Assembly (NCBI RefSeq): GCF_014201885.1
Contig: NZ_JACHFN010000005.1
Span: 124,001-188,000, forward strand
Origin: Deinococcus budaensis
Lineage (GTDB): Bacteria > Deinococcota > Deinococci > Deinococcales > Deinococcaceae
Direction of reading: 5' to 3'
Length of the DNA stretch: 64,000 bases
Of the stretch, positions 16,300 to 25,684 are shown piece by piece. Every line of letters begins with the position of its first letter. The stretch's first letter is position 1. Made by a program: the position numbers and the translations under genes. A model generated the notes under the pieces. The model did no database searches and was not told where the DNA came from. It saw only the letters and a list, made by a program, of their open reading frames with translations.

Positions 16300-17001
16300 A
16301 TGCAAGTGGACATCCAGATCGACGCCGGACGCGACTACCAGCCCCACGCCGCCATCCTGGTCTACCGCGACGCGCAGTCCGGCCAGACCATCGCCGAGTT
16401 CCACCCCGCCTACCGCCGGGGCCAGGAGTTCCACGTCGCGGAGGCCCACCCGCTGACCTCCGGCGACGTGAAGGAGCTGCTCGACAGCCTCGGCGCCACC
16501 GCGCTCCAGTTCGTCCCACAGCACGCCGTGGCGGTCAGCGCCCTCGCCGTCGCCTGGTGGACCCCGGCGCAGAACCGGGCCATGTTCTTCCTCAGCCACA
16601 CCGACAAGGCCGTGAACGAGCTGAGCGGGCGGGTCTTCCCGCAGCCTCCCCTGCTGTTCATCGCGCGGCGGGGCAGCCTGACCGTGTACGCCCTCGCCGA
16701 GAACACCCGCCCGGGCGCGGACACCCCATTGATGTGCGCGCCCTACTTCAACATCTTCCAGGGGCACGGCGTGTGCCGGGGCACCACCCCGTACCCCGAA
16801 CACGTGGAGGCCAGCCGCACCGACGAGTGGGAGCGTGCCTTTTTCGGCTCGAACTTCACCCACAACGCCGCGGGCACCCGCAAAATCACCGCTTTCGGCG
16901 GCAGCCACGCTGAACTGTGGCTCGCCACCGAGCACGCGGGCGCCTTCGACCCGGCCTGGCTGGTCCCCGCGGGCCGCACCCTGGGGGAGGCTCTGCTATG
17001 A
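16300..17001 (+). CDS. PRTRC system protein B
   Basis: 233 residues from ATG 16300 (CAGGAGGG upstream). The sequence fits PRTRC protein B: HAAILVYRDAQSGQTIAEFH, AHPLTSGDVKELLDSLG, AWWTPAQNRAMFFLSH, GRVFPQPPLLFIARRGSLTV, and the diagnostic stretch TPLMCAPYFNIFQGHGVCRG with WERAFFGSNFTHNAAGTRK. The ThiF-like gene overlaps its end by four bases, the standard PRTRC B-ThiF order. The biochemical role is unknown; the ThiF pairing suggests participation in a ubiquitin-activation-like or adenylation reaction. Confidence 0.8.
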   Translation: MQVDIQIDAGRDYQPHAAILVYRDAQSGQTIAEFHPAYRRGQEFHVAEAHPLTSGDVKELLDSLGATALQFVPQHAVAVSALAVAWWTPAQNRAMFFLSHTDKAVNELSGRVFPQPPLLFIARRGSLTVYALAENTRPGADTPLMCAPYFNIFQGHGVCRGTTPYPEHVEASRTDEWERAFFGSNFTHNAAGTRKITAFGGSHAELWLATEHAGAFDPAWLVPAGRTLGEALL

Positions 17002-17852
17002 CCCGCCGCTACCTGCGGCCCCTCAAGCGCCCCATGACCGTCGCCGTGGTCGGCTGCGGCGGCACCGGCAGCCACATCCTCAGCGGCCTGACCCACCTGC
17101 ACCACGCCGTCCAGGCGCTGGGCGGCCAGGGCCTCACCGTCGTCGCCTACGATCCCGACACCGTGGAGGCCCACAACGTCGTGCGCCAGCGCTTCTACCC
17201 GGGCGACGTGGGGCAGCACAAGTGCGAGGTGCTGATCAGCCGCATCAACCGCGCCCACGGCCTGCACTGGCGCGCGGTGCCCAAAACCTTTGCGGAGGGA
17301 CCAGGCATCCCGAACTTCGATCTGGTGATCGGGTGCGTGGACTCGCGCCGGGGCCGGGCGGAGATCCGGAGCATGATCACCAGCGGCCCCTGCGCCCGGA
17401 CCCGCTTCTGGCTGGACATCGGCAACGCCCGCTTCCCGGACGGGCGTTTCGGCGGGCAGGTGGTTCTCGGCGAGCCCAGCAACCTGCGCAACTGGCGTTC
17501 CCGGCGCACCGGGCGGCTCCCCATCGCCAGCGAGCTGTACCCGGAGTTGGTGGGCACCCGCCTCGCAGAGGACGAGCAGCCCTCGTGCAGTGCCCTGGAG
17601 AGCCTGAAGCGCCAGGACCTGTTCCTGAACGCCCTGCTCGCCCAGCACGCGCTGAACATCCTCTGGCGGGTGATTCTCGACCGCAAGCTGGACGTGACCG
17701 GCGTGTTCCTGGACGCCAGCTCGCACATCGTCAATCCGGTGTATGCCGAGCTGCCCCAGCAGCGGGAGGCAGCGGACGAACACCGTTCCCCCGGCTTCTT
17801 GGAGGACCCGGGGGTGCGGTCGCCCGGCACCCATGCTCAGTCAGCCAAGTGA
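16998..17852 (+). CDS. PRTRC system ThiF/E1-like adenylation protein
   Basis: 284 residues from ATG 16998. ThiF/MoeB/E1 proteins adenylate the C terminus of ubiquitin-like proteins. The Rossmann signature VAVVGCGGTGSHILSGL is at residues 16-32, then VVAYDPDTVEAHNVVRQRF (acidic residue for ribose and the N-x-x-R-Q of E1-like folds), FDLVIGCVDSRRGRAEIRSM and FWLDIGNARF. The C-terminal part is longer than in MoeB. No adenylation partner with a terminal GG is obvious in the cassette. Overlap with protein B by four bases implies coupled translation. Confidence 0.85.
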   Translation: MTRRYLRPLKRPMTVAVVGCGGTGSHILSGLTHLHHAVQALGGQGLTVVAYDPDTVEAHNVVRQRFYPGDVGQHKCEVLISRINRAHGLHWRAVPKTFAEGPGIPNFDLVIGCVDSRRGRAEIRSMITSGPCARTRFWLDIGNARFPDGRFGGQVVLGEPSNLRNWRSRRTGRLPIASELYPELVGTRLAEDEQPSCSALESLKRQDLFLNALLAQHALNILWRVILDRKLDVTGVFLDASSHIVNPVYAELPQQREAADEHRSPGFLEDPGVRSPGTHAQSAK

Positions 17853-17879
17853 GCGTTCAGCTTTTGGAAAGGGAGACCG

Positions 17880-18152
17880 ATGACAGGAACCGACGTTGGT
17901 AAAGTGCTCACCCGTACCGATTGGGCGTTACTGGGCCAGCAAAAGCTCCAACTCGTCCTCGTGATCGACGACCTGGAGAGGCGATGCGACGCAGCCGTGA
18001 CGTACGGAAGAACCGAGGAGAAAGCAGTGTTGTCCAGCCAGTTGGAAGCGCTCAGCGGCATTCTCCACTGGATCGATGCTCTTCAAGATGCCGCTCAGGC
18101 CGAGGGATATCCCACCGTGTTCCTGCTTGATGTCGAGGAGGACAGGTGTTGA
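17880..18152 (+). CDS. Small orphan protein, intact copy of the 14434 remnant
   Basis: 90 residues from ATG 17880, preceded by GGAAAGGGAG. Sequence TRTDWALLGQQKLQLVLVID, LSSQLEALSGILHWIDALQD and EGYPTVFLLDVEEDRC suggest a helical bundle with a short C-terminal strand. The only relative I see is the truncated copy at 14434. It closes the PRTRC B-ThiF gene run, 27 bases after ThiF. Confidence 0.6.
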   Translation: MTGTDVGKVLTRTDWALLGQQKLQLVLVIDDLERRCDAAVTYGRTEEKAVLSSQLEALSGILHWIDALQDAAQAEGYPTVFLLDVEEDRC

Positions 18153-18307
18153 ACCTCGCAACCTGAACGCAGGCTCAGAAGACCTGCGTCAGGAAGGACT
18201 CACGGAGTCGGCGCGCGAGTTCACACTGAGCTGCAAGCTGCTGGCTCGCGCTATGAGTGGTCAGTCGGCTGCCCGACAAGGCGGCTGGCAGGTACACTGG
18301 AGGAACC

Positions 18308-18490
18308 ATGACCCGGCTGCCCGAACCCTTGCCCGCCACTGCACGCCCCCACCTCACGGAGGAGCGGCAGGCCGAGGTTTACCGCCACGTCGCCAGCAGC
18401 TTACAACTGGAGGGGCTGGACACCACCCCCGAACAACTCGCCCGGCTTGCCGGGCGGGAGGACGAAGGCCGTGGGTCACACCGGGAGTGA
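18308..18490 (+). CDS. Putative VbhA-like antitoxin of the Fic gene
   Basis: 60 residues from ATG 18308 (GGAGGAACC upstream). Class I Fic proteins are held inactive by a small antitoxin whose helix carries the motif [S/T]-x-x-x-E-[G/N]. Here SLQLEG within YRHVASSLQLEGLDTTPEQL fits that motif. The gene ends 20 bases inside the following Fic gene, the usual layout of vbhA-vbhT-type pairs. Since the toxin is frameshifted, the antitoxin may be a relic. Confidence 0.6.
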   Translation: MTRLPEPLPATARPHLTEERQAEVYRHVASSLQLEGLDTTPEQLARLAGREDEGRGSHRE

Positions 18491-19039
18491 CGGACGGCCC
18501 TTCACCCCGCAGGAACAGGAGCGCCTGCTGGAGGCGCTCCTTTCCTTGACCCGGCAGGTGGCCGCCTCACCGCCATCCATGTTGAGTGAGGCGGAGTTGC
18601 AGGCCTGGCACGCCACCCTCTGTGCCGGCATCGAAGCGATGCAGCCCGGTCGCTACCGCCAGGCGGAATTCACCTTCGGCTCGTTCCTCGGCACGGCCCC
18701 GCGCGTGATCCCCCACGAGATGACTGCCCTTCTGGAACAGTACCGGGAGGGGCTCCCAGGCCTGGAGGAGCGGCAGCAGGCGGGGGAAGACCTCGCTCAG
18801 GCCGTGCTCCACCACGCGACGTGGCTGCACGCCGAACTGATTCGAATTCACCCTACTGGGACGGGAACGGGCGGCTCGCCCGGCTGGTGCAGGCCTGGCT
18901 CTGCTGGCGCTTCGACCAGCCTGTGCCGATCTACACCAACCGGGCGCGCTACCTGGCCGCCCTCAGCCGTTACCACCACACCAGGGACCTCACCCTCCTG
19001 CTCCAACTGAGTCAGGAAAGCCAGACACGTCCAGGTTGA
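18471..19039 (+). pseudogene. Fic-domain AMP-transferase, frameshifted inside the active-site motif
   Basis: Fic proteins transfer AMP or other groups to proteins through the motif HPFx[D/E]GNGR. GTG 18471 (GGAGG nine bases upstream) opens a frame with FTPQEQERLLEALLSLTRQV, YRQAEFTFGSFLGTAPRVIP and AELIRIHP, then breaks. From about 18860 the next frame gives YWDGNGRLARLVQAWLCWRF and continues to a stop at 19039. Together they read HP-[F/Y]-W-D-G-N-G-R, so one base is missing exactly between HP and the rest of the motif. As given, no active protein is made. Confidence 0.8.
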
Positions 19040-19464
19040 CCGACACAGCGGGGCGGAGCTGCCTCCCTTGCTCCTGGCATCGGTCGGACCCAAGACCTCT
19101 CCCCTCCCCCGAGGGGTGCAGGCGTCGCGCCCCTCTGTGGGCCGCTGGAGTGGGGTGAAGGTTACGATCTCACGACGATTCCCTCTCGCGGCCAAGCCTT
19201 ACAGAGCGATGGATCGCACGGACTCATCAGCGGTCGAGTGAAGGACGCAGGCCGAGGGGTACCCCACCTGAACCATCGAGGGCAGCCAGACTGAAAGCCA
19301 TCCCCACCCTGCTCGCGCAGCCTCATCGTTCCACGAACCCGAGGCTGCGCTTCCAGCAAGGTCAGGCCGACTGACCCTCGAGCGGTGGAGAGGGCTCTTC
19401 CCTTTCCACCCAGCGAGGTCCACACCCCTCGGCGCCACTCCACATACCTAAATACCAGCCGAAA
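19040..19464. other. Non-coding stretch before ligA
   Basis: No convincing gene on either strand. At 19124-19145 the sequence GTCGCGCCC...GGGCCGC resembles a degenerate GTC-hairpin element, now without a gene behind it. The remainder looks like eroded sequence. Confidence 0.4.
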
Positions 19465-19481
19465 ATTTGTCCATGACAGAA
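19465..19481 (+). promoter_or_regulatory. RDRM-like site (possible DdrO operator) upstream of ligA
   Basis: ATTTGTCCATGACAGAA matches the Deinococcus radiation/desiccation response motif TTATGTCATTGACATAA at 12 of 17 positions, with both half-site cores TGTC and GACA intact and the 3-base spacing kept. It lies 30 bases before ATG 19511, a position typical for RDRM sites. Confidence 0.45.
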
Positions 19482-19489
19482 TAGGATGA

Positions 19490-21571
<2,082 letters not shown>

Positions 21572-21603
21572 AGGCACCGGCATCAGGATCGGGGGGCGGC
21601 CTG

Positions 21604-21990
21604 GTGCTGCCCCTCTTCGCCTGCTGGACCCCTCAAGAGTCGCGCCGGGCGCAGCGACGGGAAATGTGGATCGAACAGGGACAGGGCAAGGCCACCATCA
21701 TTCCCTGCCGGGGCGTCCTCCTGGTGGTCGTCGAACGCACGCCCCACCCGGGCAGCAGCGACTTCGTGCGCCAGCACGCCCGGCGGCCGTGGCTGACCGG
21801 GCCTCAGCCGGAGGAGGTGCGGCGGCGCGTGGTCACGGCCGAGGAAGCCATCCGGTTGCTGTTCCGCGAGGGCCTGCACCTCTCCCTCGCGGAACAGGAT
21901 GCTCTGACCCACCTCGAGCGCTTAATGCCCCCATGCCTTCCTGGTAGGGAAGCGACTTTCTTCCAGGAGTCGCGGCCCAGGCCGCTCTGA
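21604..21990 (+). CDS. Hypothetical protein
   Basis: 128 residues from GTG 21604; ATG 21664 is an alternative. Sequence IIPCRGVLLVVVERTPHPGS and RRRVVTAEEAIRLLFREGLH look like a genuine fold. The C-terminal 20 residues run through a GTC-hairpin element and a GC-rich repeat, so the native end may have been altered. No family recognised. Confidence 0.5.
   Translation: MLPLFACWTPQESRRAQRREMWIEQGQGKATIIPCRGVLLVVVERTPHPGSSDFVRQHARRPWLTGPQPEEVRRRVVTAEEAIRLLFREGLHLSLAEQDALTHLERLMPPCLPGREATFFQESRPRPL
21969..21985 (+). promoter_or_regulatory. GTC-hairpin element copy 9
   Basis: GTC plus stem GCGGCC / GGCCGC with loop CA, overlapping the end of the upstream frame, 21 bases before ATG 22007; TTGGAGG lies between. 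Confidence 0.6.
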
Positions 21991-22006
21991 CCTGTTGGAG
22001 GTCACC

Positions 22007-22711
22007 ATGCCAGATCCCATTCCTGCCCGCACCCCAGCCCACCCGCCCCAGGCCCCACGAACTCACGTGCAGGCCTTTGTGCCACTGTCCCTCTCGGCTG
22101 AGCGCGTCGAGCGGTTGCTGGCCTGCCTGGACCGGCACACCCGGGCCACGCCCACGCAGCTCGCGGACGCGCTGGGCTTGACCTGCGCCGCCGCCCGTCC
22201 GCTGATCGACGAGCTGTGCAGCCGTGGACTGGCCCGGCCCGCAGGAGGTGGCCGCCGCCTCTACGAGCGTGCCCAGACTCCGGTGCAGCCGAGGCTGGTG
22301 CTCGACCGTCTGCGGCCGATCATCCGGACCTCCCTGCAAGGCCGTCCGGCGCTGGCCTCCGGTGTGGCCCGCGACCTCGGCGAACCACTGGACAACGTGG
22401 CGGAGACCTGCAAGGCGATGCATCTGGAAGGGGAACTGCGCGGCGTCGCCGTGGGGGCGACCTTCGTGTACTCCGTCAACCCCGCCGTCATCCAGCAAGG
22501 CCTCCCGGACAGGACGGACGCGGTGGCCGCGCCTCAACCTGCCGCTCCCCACCGTGGGCGCATCACCGAGGACCTGGTGCGCCAGGTGCAGGCGGCGTTG
22601 CCCCCGGCCAGACGCCGGGCAGGCGGCGAGGTGGAGCGGGTGGCCGAGCGCTTCGGCCTCAGCCCCAGCCAGGTCTACCGCGCCCTGAAGCAGGTCCTGG
22701 CCTCCGGGTAG
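22007..22711 (+). CDS. Protein with three helix-turn-helix-like segments
   Basis: 234 residues from ATG 22007 (TGGAGGTCACC upstream). The N-terminal winged-helix-like part (ATPTQLADALGLTCAAARPL) is followed by a second one (RPALASGVARDLGEPLDNVA) and a C-terminal helix-turn-helix (ERVAERFGLSPSQVYRALKQ). Such repeats suggest a DNA-binding protein, perhaps a plasmid regulator. No named family recognised. Confidence 0.65.
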   Translation: MPDPIPARTPAHPPQAPRTHVQAFVPLSLSAERVERLLACLDRHTRATPTQLADALGLTCAAARPLIDELCSRGLARPAGGGRRLYERAQTPVQPRLVLDRLRPIIRTSLQGRPALASGVARDLGEPLDNVAETCKAMHLEGELRGVAVGATFVYSVNPAVIQQGLPDRTDAVAAPQPAAPHRGRITEDLVRQVQAALPPARRRAGGEVERVAERFGLSPSQVYRALKQVLASG

Positions 22712-22718
22712 AGCAGGG

Positions 22719-22739
22719 GTCGCGGCCCGGCGGGGCCGC
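22719..22739 (+). promoter_or_regulatory. GTC-hairpin element copy 10
   Basis: GTC plus 7-bp stem GCGGCCC / GGGCCGC with loop GGCG, 21 bases before ATG 22761; GGTGGAGG lies between. Confidence 0.6.
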
Positions 22740-22760
22740 TCCGGGGGGGTGGAGGTTCCC

Positions 22761-24014
22761 ATGACCCAGACCCTGCCCGAGACCGCCCCGCTCTCCCCCA
22801 CCACGCCCGGCGCCGCCAACCCCAAGGCAGTTGCCCTGCTGCTTAAACGCGCTGACGGCCTGGAACGCCGGGCGCAGCAGAAGGAAACGCCCTCCTACGT
22901 GGGCATGAATATGACCCGCAAGCGCAGCAAGGACGCGGGCAGCCGGGCCGAGGACGCCTTCCGCCTGCGCCGCATTCAGCGTGCCTACCGGGCAGTGGCC
23001 AGTGGTCTGGAGGAAGGCACGCTCCCGGCCGTGCTTGTCCGGGTCACCGACCCCAGGTTGATCGAACTGCTGGTCCACCTTGGTCCTGATCACGCCCACT
23101 CGCTCGCCACTGTCTGTCTCGCCAACGAGGAGTTGGGGGCGCTGCGGAGCCACCGGCCCCACTCCCTCGTTCTGGAGAGCGTCGAGGCGCTGCCGGTGAG
23201 CTACGGCTGGCTGCGCGAACTCCTGCCCGAGCAGGTGAACGGGGTCCTGACCATCTTGCGGGAATTGGCACCCCTGAAGCCCTTCGAGCACATCACGGTG
23301 AACTGCCAGCGGTTCGTGTCTGATGCGAAGACCTGGAAGGCCTCGCACGCGTGTGGCTTGACCACCCCGGCTCTCGTCGAGGAGGCCGCGGCCGCCCTGC
23401 GTGCCCTGGCGGAGTCGCGGGTCGATCCAGCCCGTGCCCGGCGCGACCGGGTGGCGGCCCTGGAACGGGACCTGGTCGGATACCGCACGTCTGGGTTCTG
23501 GCCCACGCCCGCCCCGCTCGCCACGCATCTGGCGACGCTGGCCGACCTCCGTCCGGGCCTGCGCGTCCTGGAGCCCCAGGCCGGGAAGGGCGACCTGGTG
23601 GACGCACTGCTGGCCCTGGAGCCGGAGCTGCACGTGGAGGTCTGCGAACAGAATGGACGGCTGCGCGAGGTGCTCGAGGCCAAGGGGTACCGGCTGATCG
23701 GCGACGACAGCATGGCCCTGCGGGGCGAGTGGGACTGCGTCGTCATGAACCCACCCTTCGAGGGGCTGGCCGACATCGGCCACGTGCAGCACGCCTACCG
23801 CCTGCTGGCCCCCGGCGGGGTCCTGGTGGCCGTGATGGGGAACGGACCGTTCTTCCGGCAGGAACAGGTGGCCCGGGACTTTCGGGCCTGGCTGGAGGGC
23901 GTGGACGCGGAGGTGAACACCAACGACCCGGACGCCTTCAAGGTCAGCACCACCGGGCACAGCACCGGGGTCCAAACCCGCACCCTGCGAATCGTAAAGC
24001 CGCCCCTGGGCTGA
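22761..24014 (+). CDS. Class I SAM-dependent methyltransferase (N6-adenine type motif)
   Basis: 417 residues from ATG 22761. The C-terminal 180 residues form a class I methyltransferase: FWPTPAPLATHLATLADL, motif I region LRVLEPQAGKGDLVDAL, acidic ribose-binding VEVCEQN, and the catalytic loop CVVMNPPFEGLADIGHV with NPPF, typical of N6-adenine or N5-glutamine methylation, then LLAPGGVLVAVMGNG. The N-terminal 230 residues are helical and unrecognised. Without a restriction gene beside it, an orphan DNA (or protein) methyltransferase is likely. Confidence 0.8.
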   Translation: MTQTLPETAPLSPTTPGAANPKAVALLLKRADGLERRAQQKETPSYVGMNMTRKRSKDAGSRAEDAFRLRRIQRAYRAVASGLEEGTLPAVLVRVTDPRLIELLVHLGPDHAHSLATVCLANEELGALRSHRPHSLVLESVEALPVSYGWLRELLPEQVNGVLTILRELAPLKPFEHITVNCQRFVSDAKTWKASHACGLTTPALVEEAAAALRALAESRVDPARARRDRVAALERDLVGYRTSGFWPTPAPLATHLATLADLRPGLRVLEPQAGKGDLVDALLALEPELHVEVCEQNGRLREVLEAKGYRLIGDDSMALRGEWDCVVMNPPFEGLADIGHVQHAYRLLAPGGVLVAVMGNGPFFRQEQVARDFRAWLEGVDAEVNTNDPDAFKVSTTGHSTGVQTRTLRIVKPPLG

Positions 24015-24022
24015 GGAGCGGT

Positions 24023-24046
24023 GGGGGCAGGCTCTCCCCTGCCCCC
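24023..24046 (+). terminator. Hairpin after the methyltransferase gene
   Basis: GGGGGCAGG pairs with CCTGCCCCC, starting 9 bases after the stop. It also sits 28 bases before the next start, so it may act as a leader hairpin. Confidence 0.45.
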
Positions 24047-24073
24047 CCGCCCTGCTCGTCAAGAAGGAAGGTC

Positions 24074-24313
24074 ATGATCAGCCCCAGCGCACCGGCGGGA
24101 GGCCCCGTGTACTCCCCGATCTGCTGCCCGAACTGCGGCAGCCCGCACGTAGACCTGACCCACCGCCAGGACCCGGAGCTGTTGGGCTGCACCTGTTGCG
24201 GCCTGGTGGACGATCTCCTGCAATTCCGCCCCGCCCACCTGCTGGGCAGGCCGACCCCGGCGACTCACGTCCAGGGGTCGCGCCTGCGGGCGCAGGTCCA
24301 GGAGGAGGTATGA
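24074..24313 (+). CDS. Small zinc-ribbon protein
   Basis: 79 residues from ATG 24074 (AGAAGGAAGG upstream). Two CxxC knuckles, CPNC at about residues 18-21 and CTCC near 38-41, separated by HVDLTHRQDPELLG, make a zinc ribbon. The C-terminal tail runs through a GTC-hairpin element, and the stop overlaps the next start (ATGA). Likely a small nucleic-acid-binding protein. Confidence 0.65.
   Translation: MISPSAPAGGPVYSPICCPNCGSPHVDLTHRQDPELLGCTCCGLVDDLLQFRPAHLLGRPTPATHVQGSRLRAQVQEEV
24277..24293 (+). promoter_or_regulatory. GTC-hairpin element copy 11
   Basis: GTC plus stem GCGCC / GGCGC with loop TGCG (an alternative pairing CCTGCG / CGCAGG is also possible), within the 3' end of the zinc-ribbon gene and 16 bases before ATG 24310; CAGGAGGAGG lies between. 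Confidence 0.6.
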
Positions 24314-24712
24314 AGTACAGCGTCATCGCCAGCATCACCGGCTCCATCTCCTCGCCCACTGCGCCACACCGGAACTGGCCGAGCAGGCCCGGCGGGTGCT
24401 GCAAAGCCACTCCGGCCCCAACTCCTGTCACCTCCTCCCGGTCACCGGCCTGGAACGGGATGCCAGCGGAGCACCCCTGTCCCGCCTGACGACCGAGGAC
24501 GATCTGATCTCCGCCTGGTCGACGCGGTGTGGTGCACCTTCGGTCCAGAGGTGGAGTGCAGCGCGGTTCTGCCGGTCGTGACCCTTCAAGGGCTGGTGTG
24601 GGATGAAGCGCGGCTGGTCCAGGGCCAATGGCTCGCCCTGGCCCGCGAGGCGGATCGGGGCCGGGAACTGATCGAACGGCACTTGGGCGAGGGGCAGGCG
24701 TCGCTCCCCTGA
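24310..24712 (+). pseudogene. Frameshifted copy of the 2845 gene
   Basis: ATG 24310 (MKYSVIASITGS) breaks near 24345; the next frame gives HLLAHCATPELAEQARRVLQ and LTTEDDLISAW to about 24512; a third frame gives VDAVWCTFGPEVECSAVLPV, VTLQGLVWDEARLVQGQWLA and ends at 24712. The pieces align in order with the intact protein at 2845. Two frameshifts inactivate it. Confidence 0.75.
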
Positions 24713-24720
24713 TGGGGAGC
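24700..24720 (+). promoter_or_regulatory. GTC-hairpin element copy 12
   Basis: GTC plus 7-bp stem GCTCCCC / GGGGAGC with loop TGAT, 11 bases before ATG 24732. Unlike the other copies there is no clear Shine-Dalgarno after it. Confidence 0.55.
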
Positions 24721-24731
24721 GCTGGCCCGCC

Positions 24732-25277
24732 ATGTCATCCGGACCCCAGCGTTTCAACCCGGCCATCTGGCGCCGCTCGGAAACCCCTGCGAACTCTCCA
24801 GCTCCCACGCCGGAGTTGCCCCCAACTCCCGCGCTGGGGCCTCCCCCAGCTCTGGAGAAGGCCTCGCAAGCGGCCCCAGCGGCCTTCCAGGAAGCACCAC
24901 TGCCCCGCGCCCCCTGGGCTCCACCGGAGGGGTCGAAGAAAAAGCCCCCGGCCCGGGAGTACCCCGTTCGTCTGCTTCCACCGCCCCACATGGACAAGGA
25001 CCAGTGCGAGGCGGCCTTTGAAACGCTCAGCGACGAGATCCGTGCCCGCTTTCCCGGCGCATACGCCATCCAACTCGTGGCGACGCACTGTGGGCACCGC
25101 ACCGGCCTCAGCCTCCTGGTCCGTAACAAGCTGGGCTCCCCGCTGGACCTGGAGCGCGGCGACGGCGCCCTGCCCTTCTACCTGATTGACCGGCTGATGG
25201 AACTGGTCGGCCACGGCGACTGGCTTCTCGCCAAGTCCCCTCCTGCCTTCTCGGGAAGAGACGATCACCTGTCCTGA
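24732..25277 (+). CDS. Hypothetical protein with a proline-rich N terminus
   Basis: 181 residues from ATG 24732. Residues 15-80 are Pro/Ala-rich and probably disordered; residues 85-175 form a compact domain (MDKDQCEAAFETLSDEIRAR, YAIQLVATHCGHRTGLSLLV, LPFYLIDRLMELVGHGDWLL). No family recognised. It follows a GTC-hairpin element and precedes another orphan by 11 bases. Confidence 0.6.
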   Translation: MSSGPQRFNPAIWRRSETPANSPAPTPELPPTPALGPPPALEKASQAAPAAFQEAPLPRAPWAPPEGSKKKPPAREYPVRLLPPPHMDKDQCEAAFETLSDEIRARFPGAYAIQLVATHCGHRTGLSLLVRNKLGSPLDLERGDGALPFYLIDRLMELVGHGDWLLAKSPPAFSGRDDHLS

Positions 25278-25288
25278 AGGAGACCATC

Positions 25289-25684
25289 ATGCGCACCGTT
25301 TATCTGATCACGCCTGTCCGGCCGCGCGAGGACGACTCCCCCGAACGCATCCGGCAGAGCACCATGAACTGCCTGGCGGCGGCAGCGGGTCGTCCGTTTG
25401 CTTACCCCGAGGCATGCCTGGTCCTGGAGGTGGGACGGCGAATCGGCGGCCAGTTCGAGTTCCGCTCCAGCACGGTCACGGAACAGGGTGTCCCGCTGTA
25501 TTCACCGGGGGCGTGGGTGACCTTTCTGGAAGAGCGGTGTGCGGCCGGAAGCGTCCTGTGTTCCGAGGACGGCGCGACCTTCACCTTGGGTGTCTTCCTG
25601 GCCCTGCCGGACGTCCAGCGCCGGGTGAGTCCGGGGGTCGCGCCGCAGGCGGCGCCAGGGGAGATCGAGGAGGCACCATCTTGA
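25289..25684 (+). CDS. Hypothetical protein
   Basis: 131 residues from ATG 25289, preceded by GAAGGAGACC. Alpha/beta sequence: VYLITPVRPREDDSPERIRQ, ACLVLEVGRRIGGQFEFRSS, LYSPGAWVTFLEERCAAGSV, TFTLGVFLALPDVQRRV. The C-terminal 15 residues run through GTC-hairpin copy 13. No family recognised. Confidence 0.55.
   Translation: MRTVYLITPVRPREDDSPERIRQSTMNCLAAAAGRPFAYPEACLVLEVGRRIGGQFEFRSSTVTEQGVPLYSPGAWVTFLEERCAAGSVLCSEDGATFTLGVFLALPDVQRRVSPGVAPQAAPGEIEEAPS
25637..25655 (+). promoter_or_regulatory. GTC-hairpin element copy 13
   Basis: GTC plus 7-bp stem GCGCCGC / GCGGCGC with loop AG, inside the 3' end of the upstream gene; ATCGAGGAGG follows, then TTG 25681 of the decayed methylase. Confidence 0.6.
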
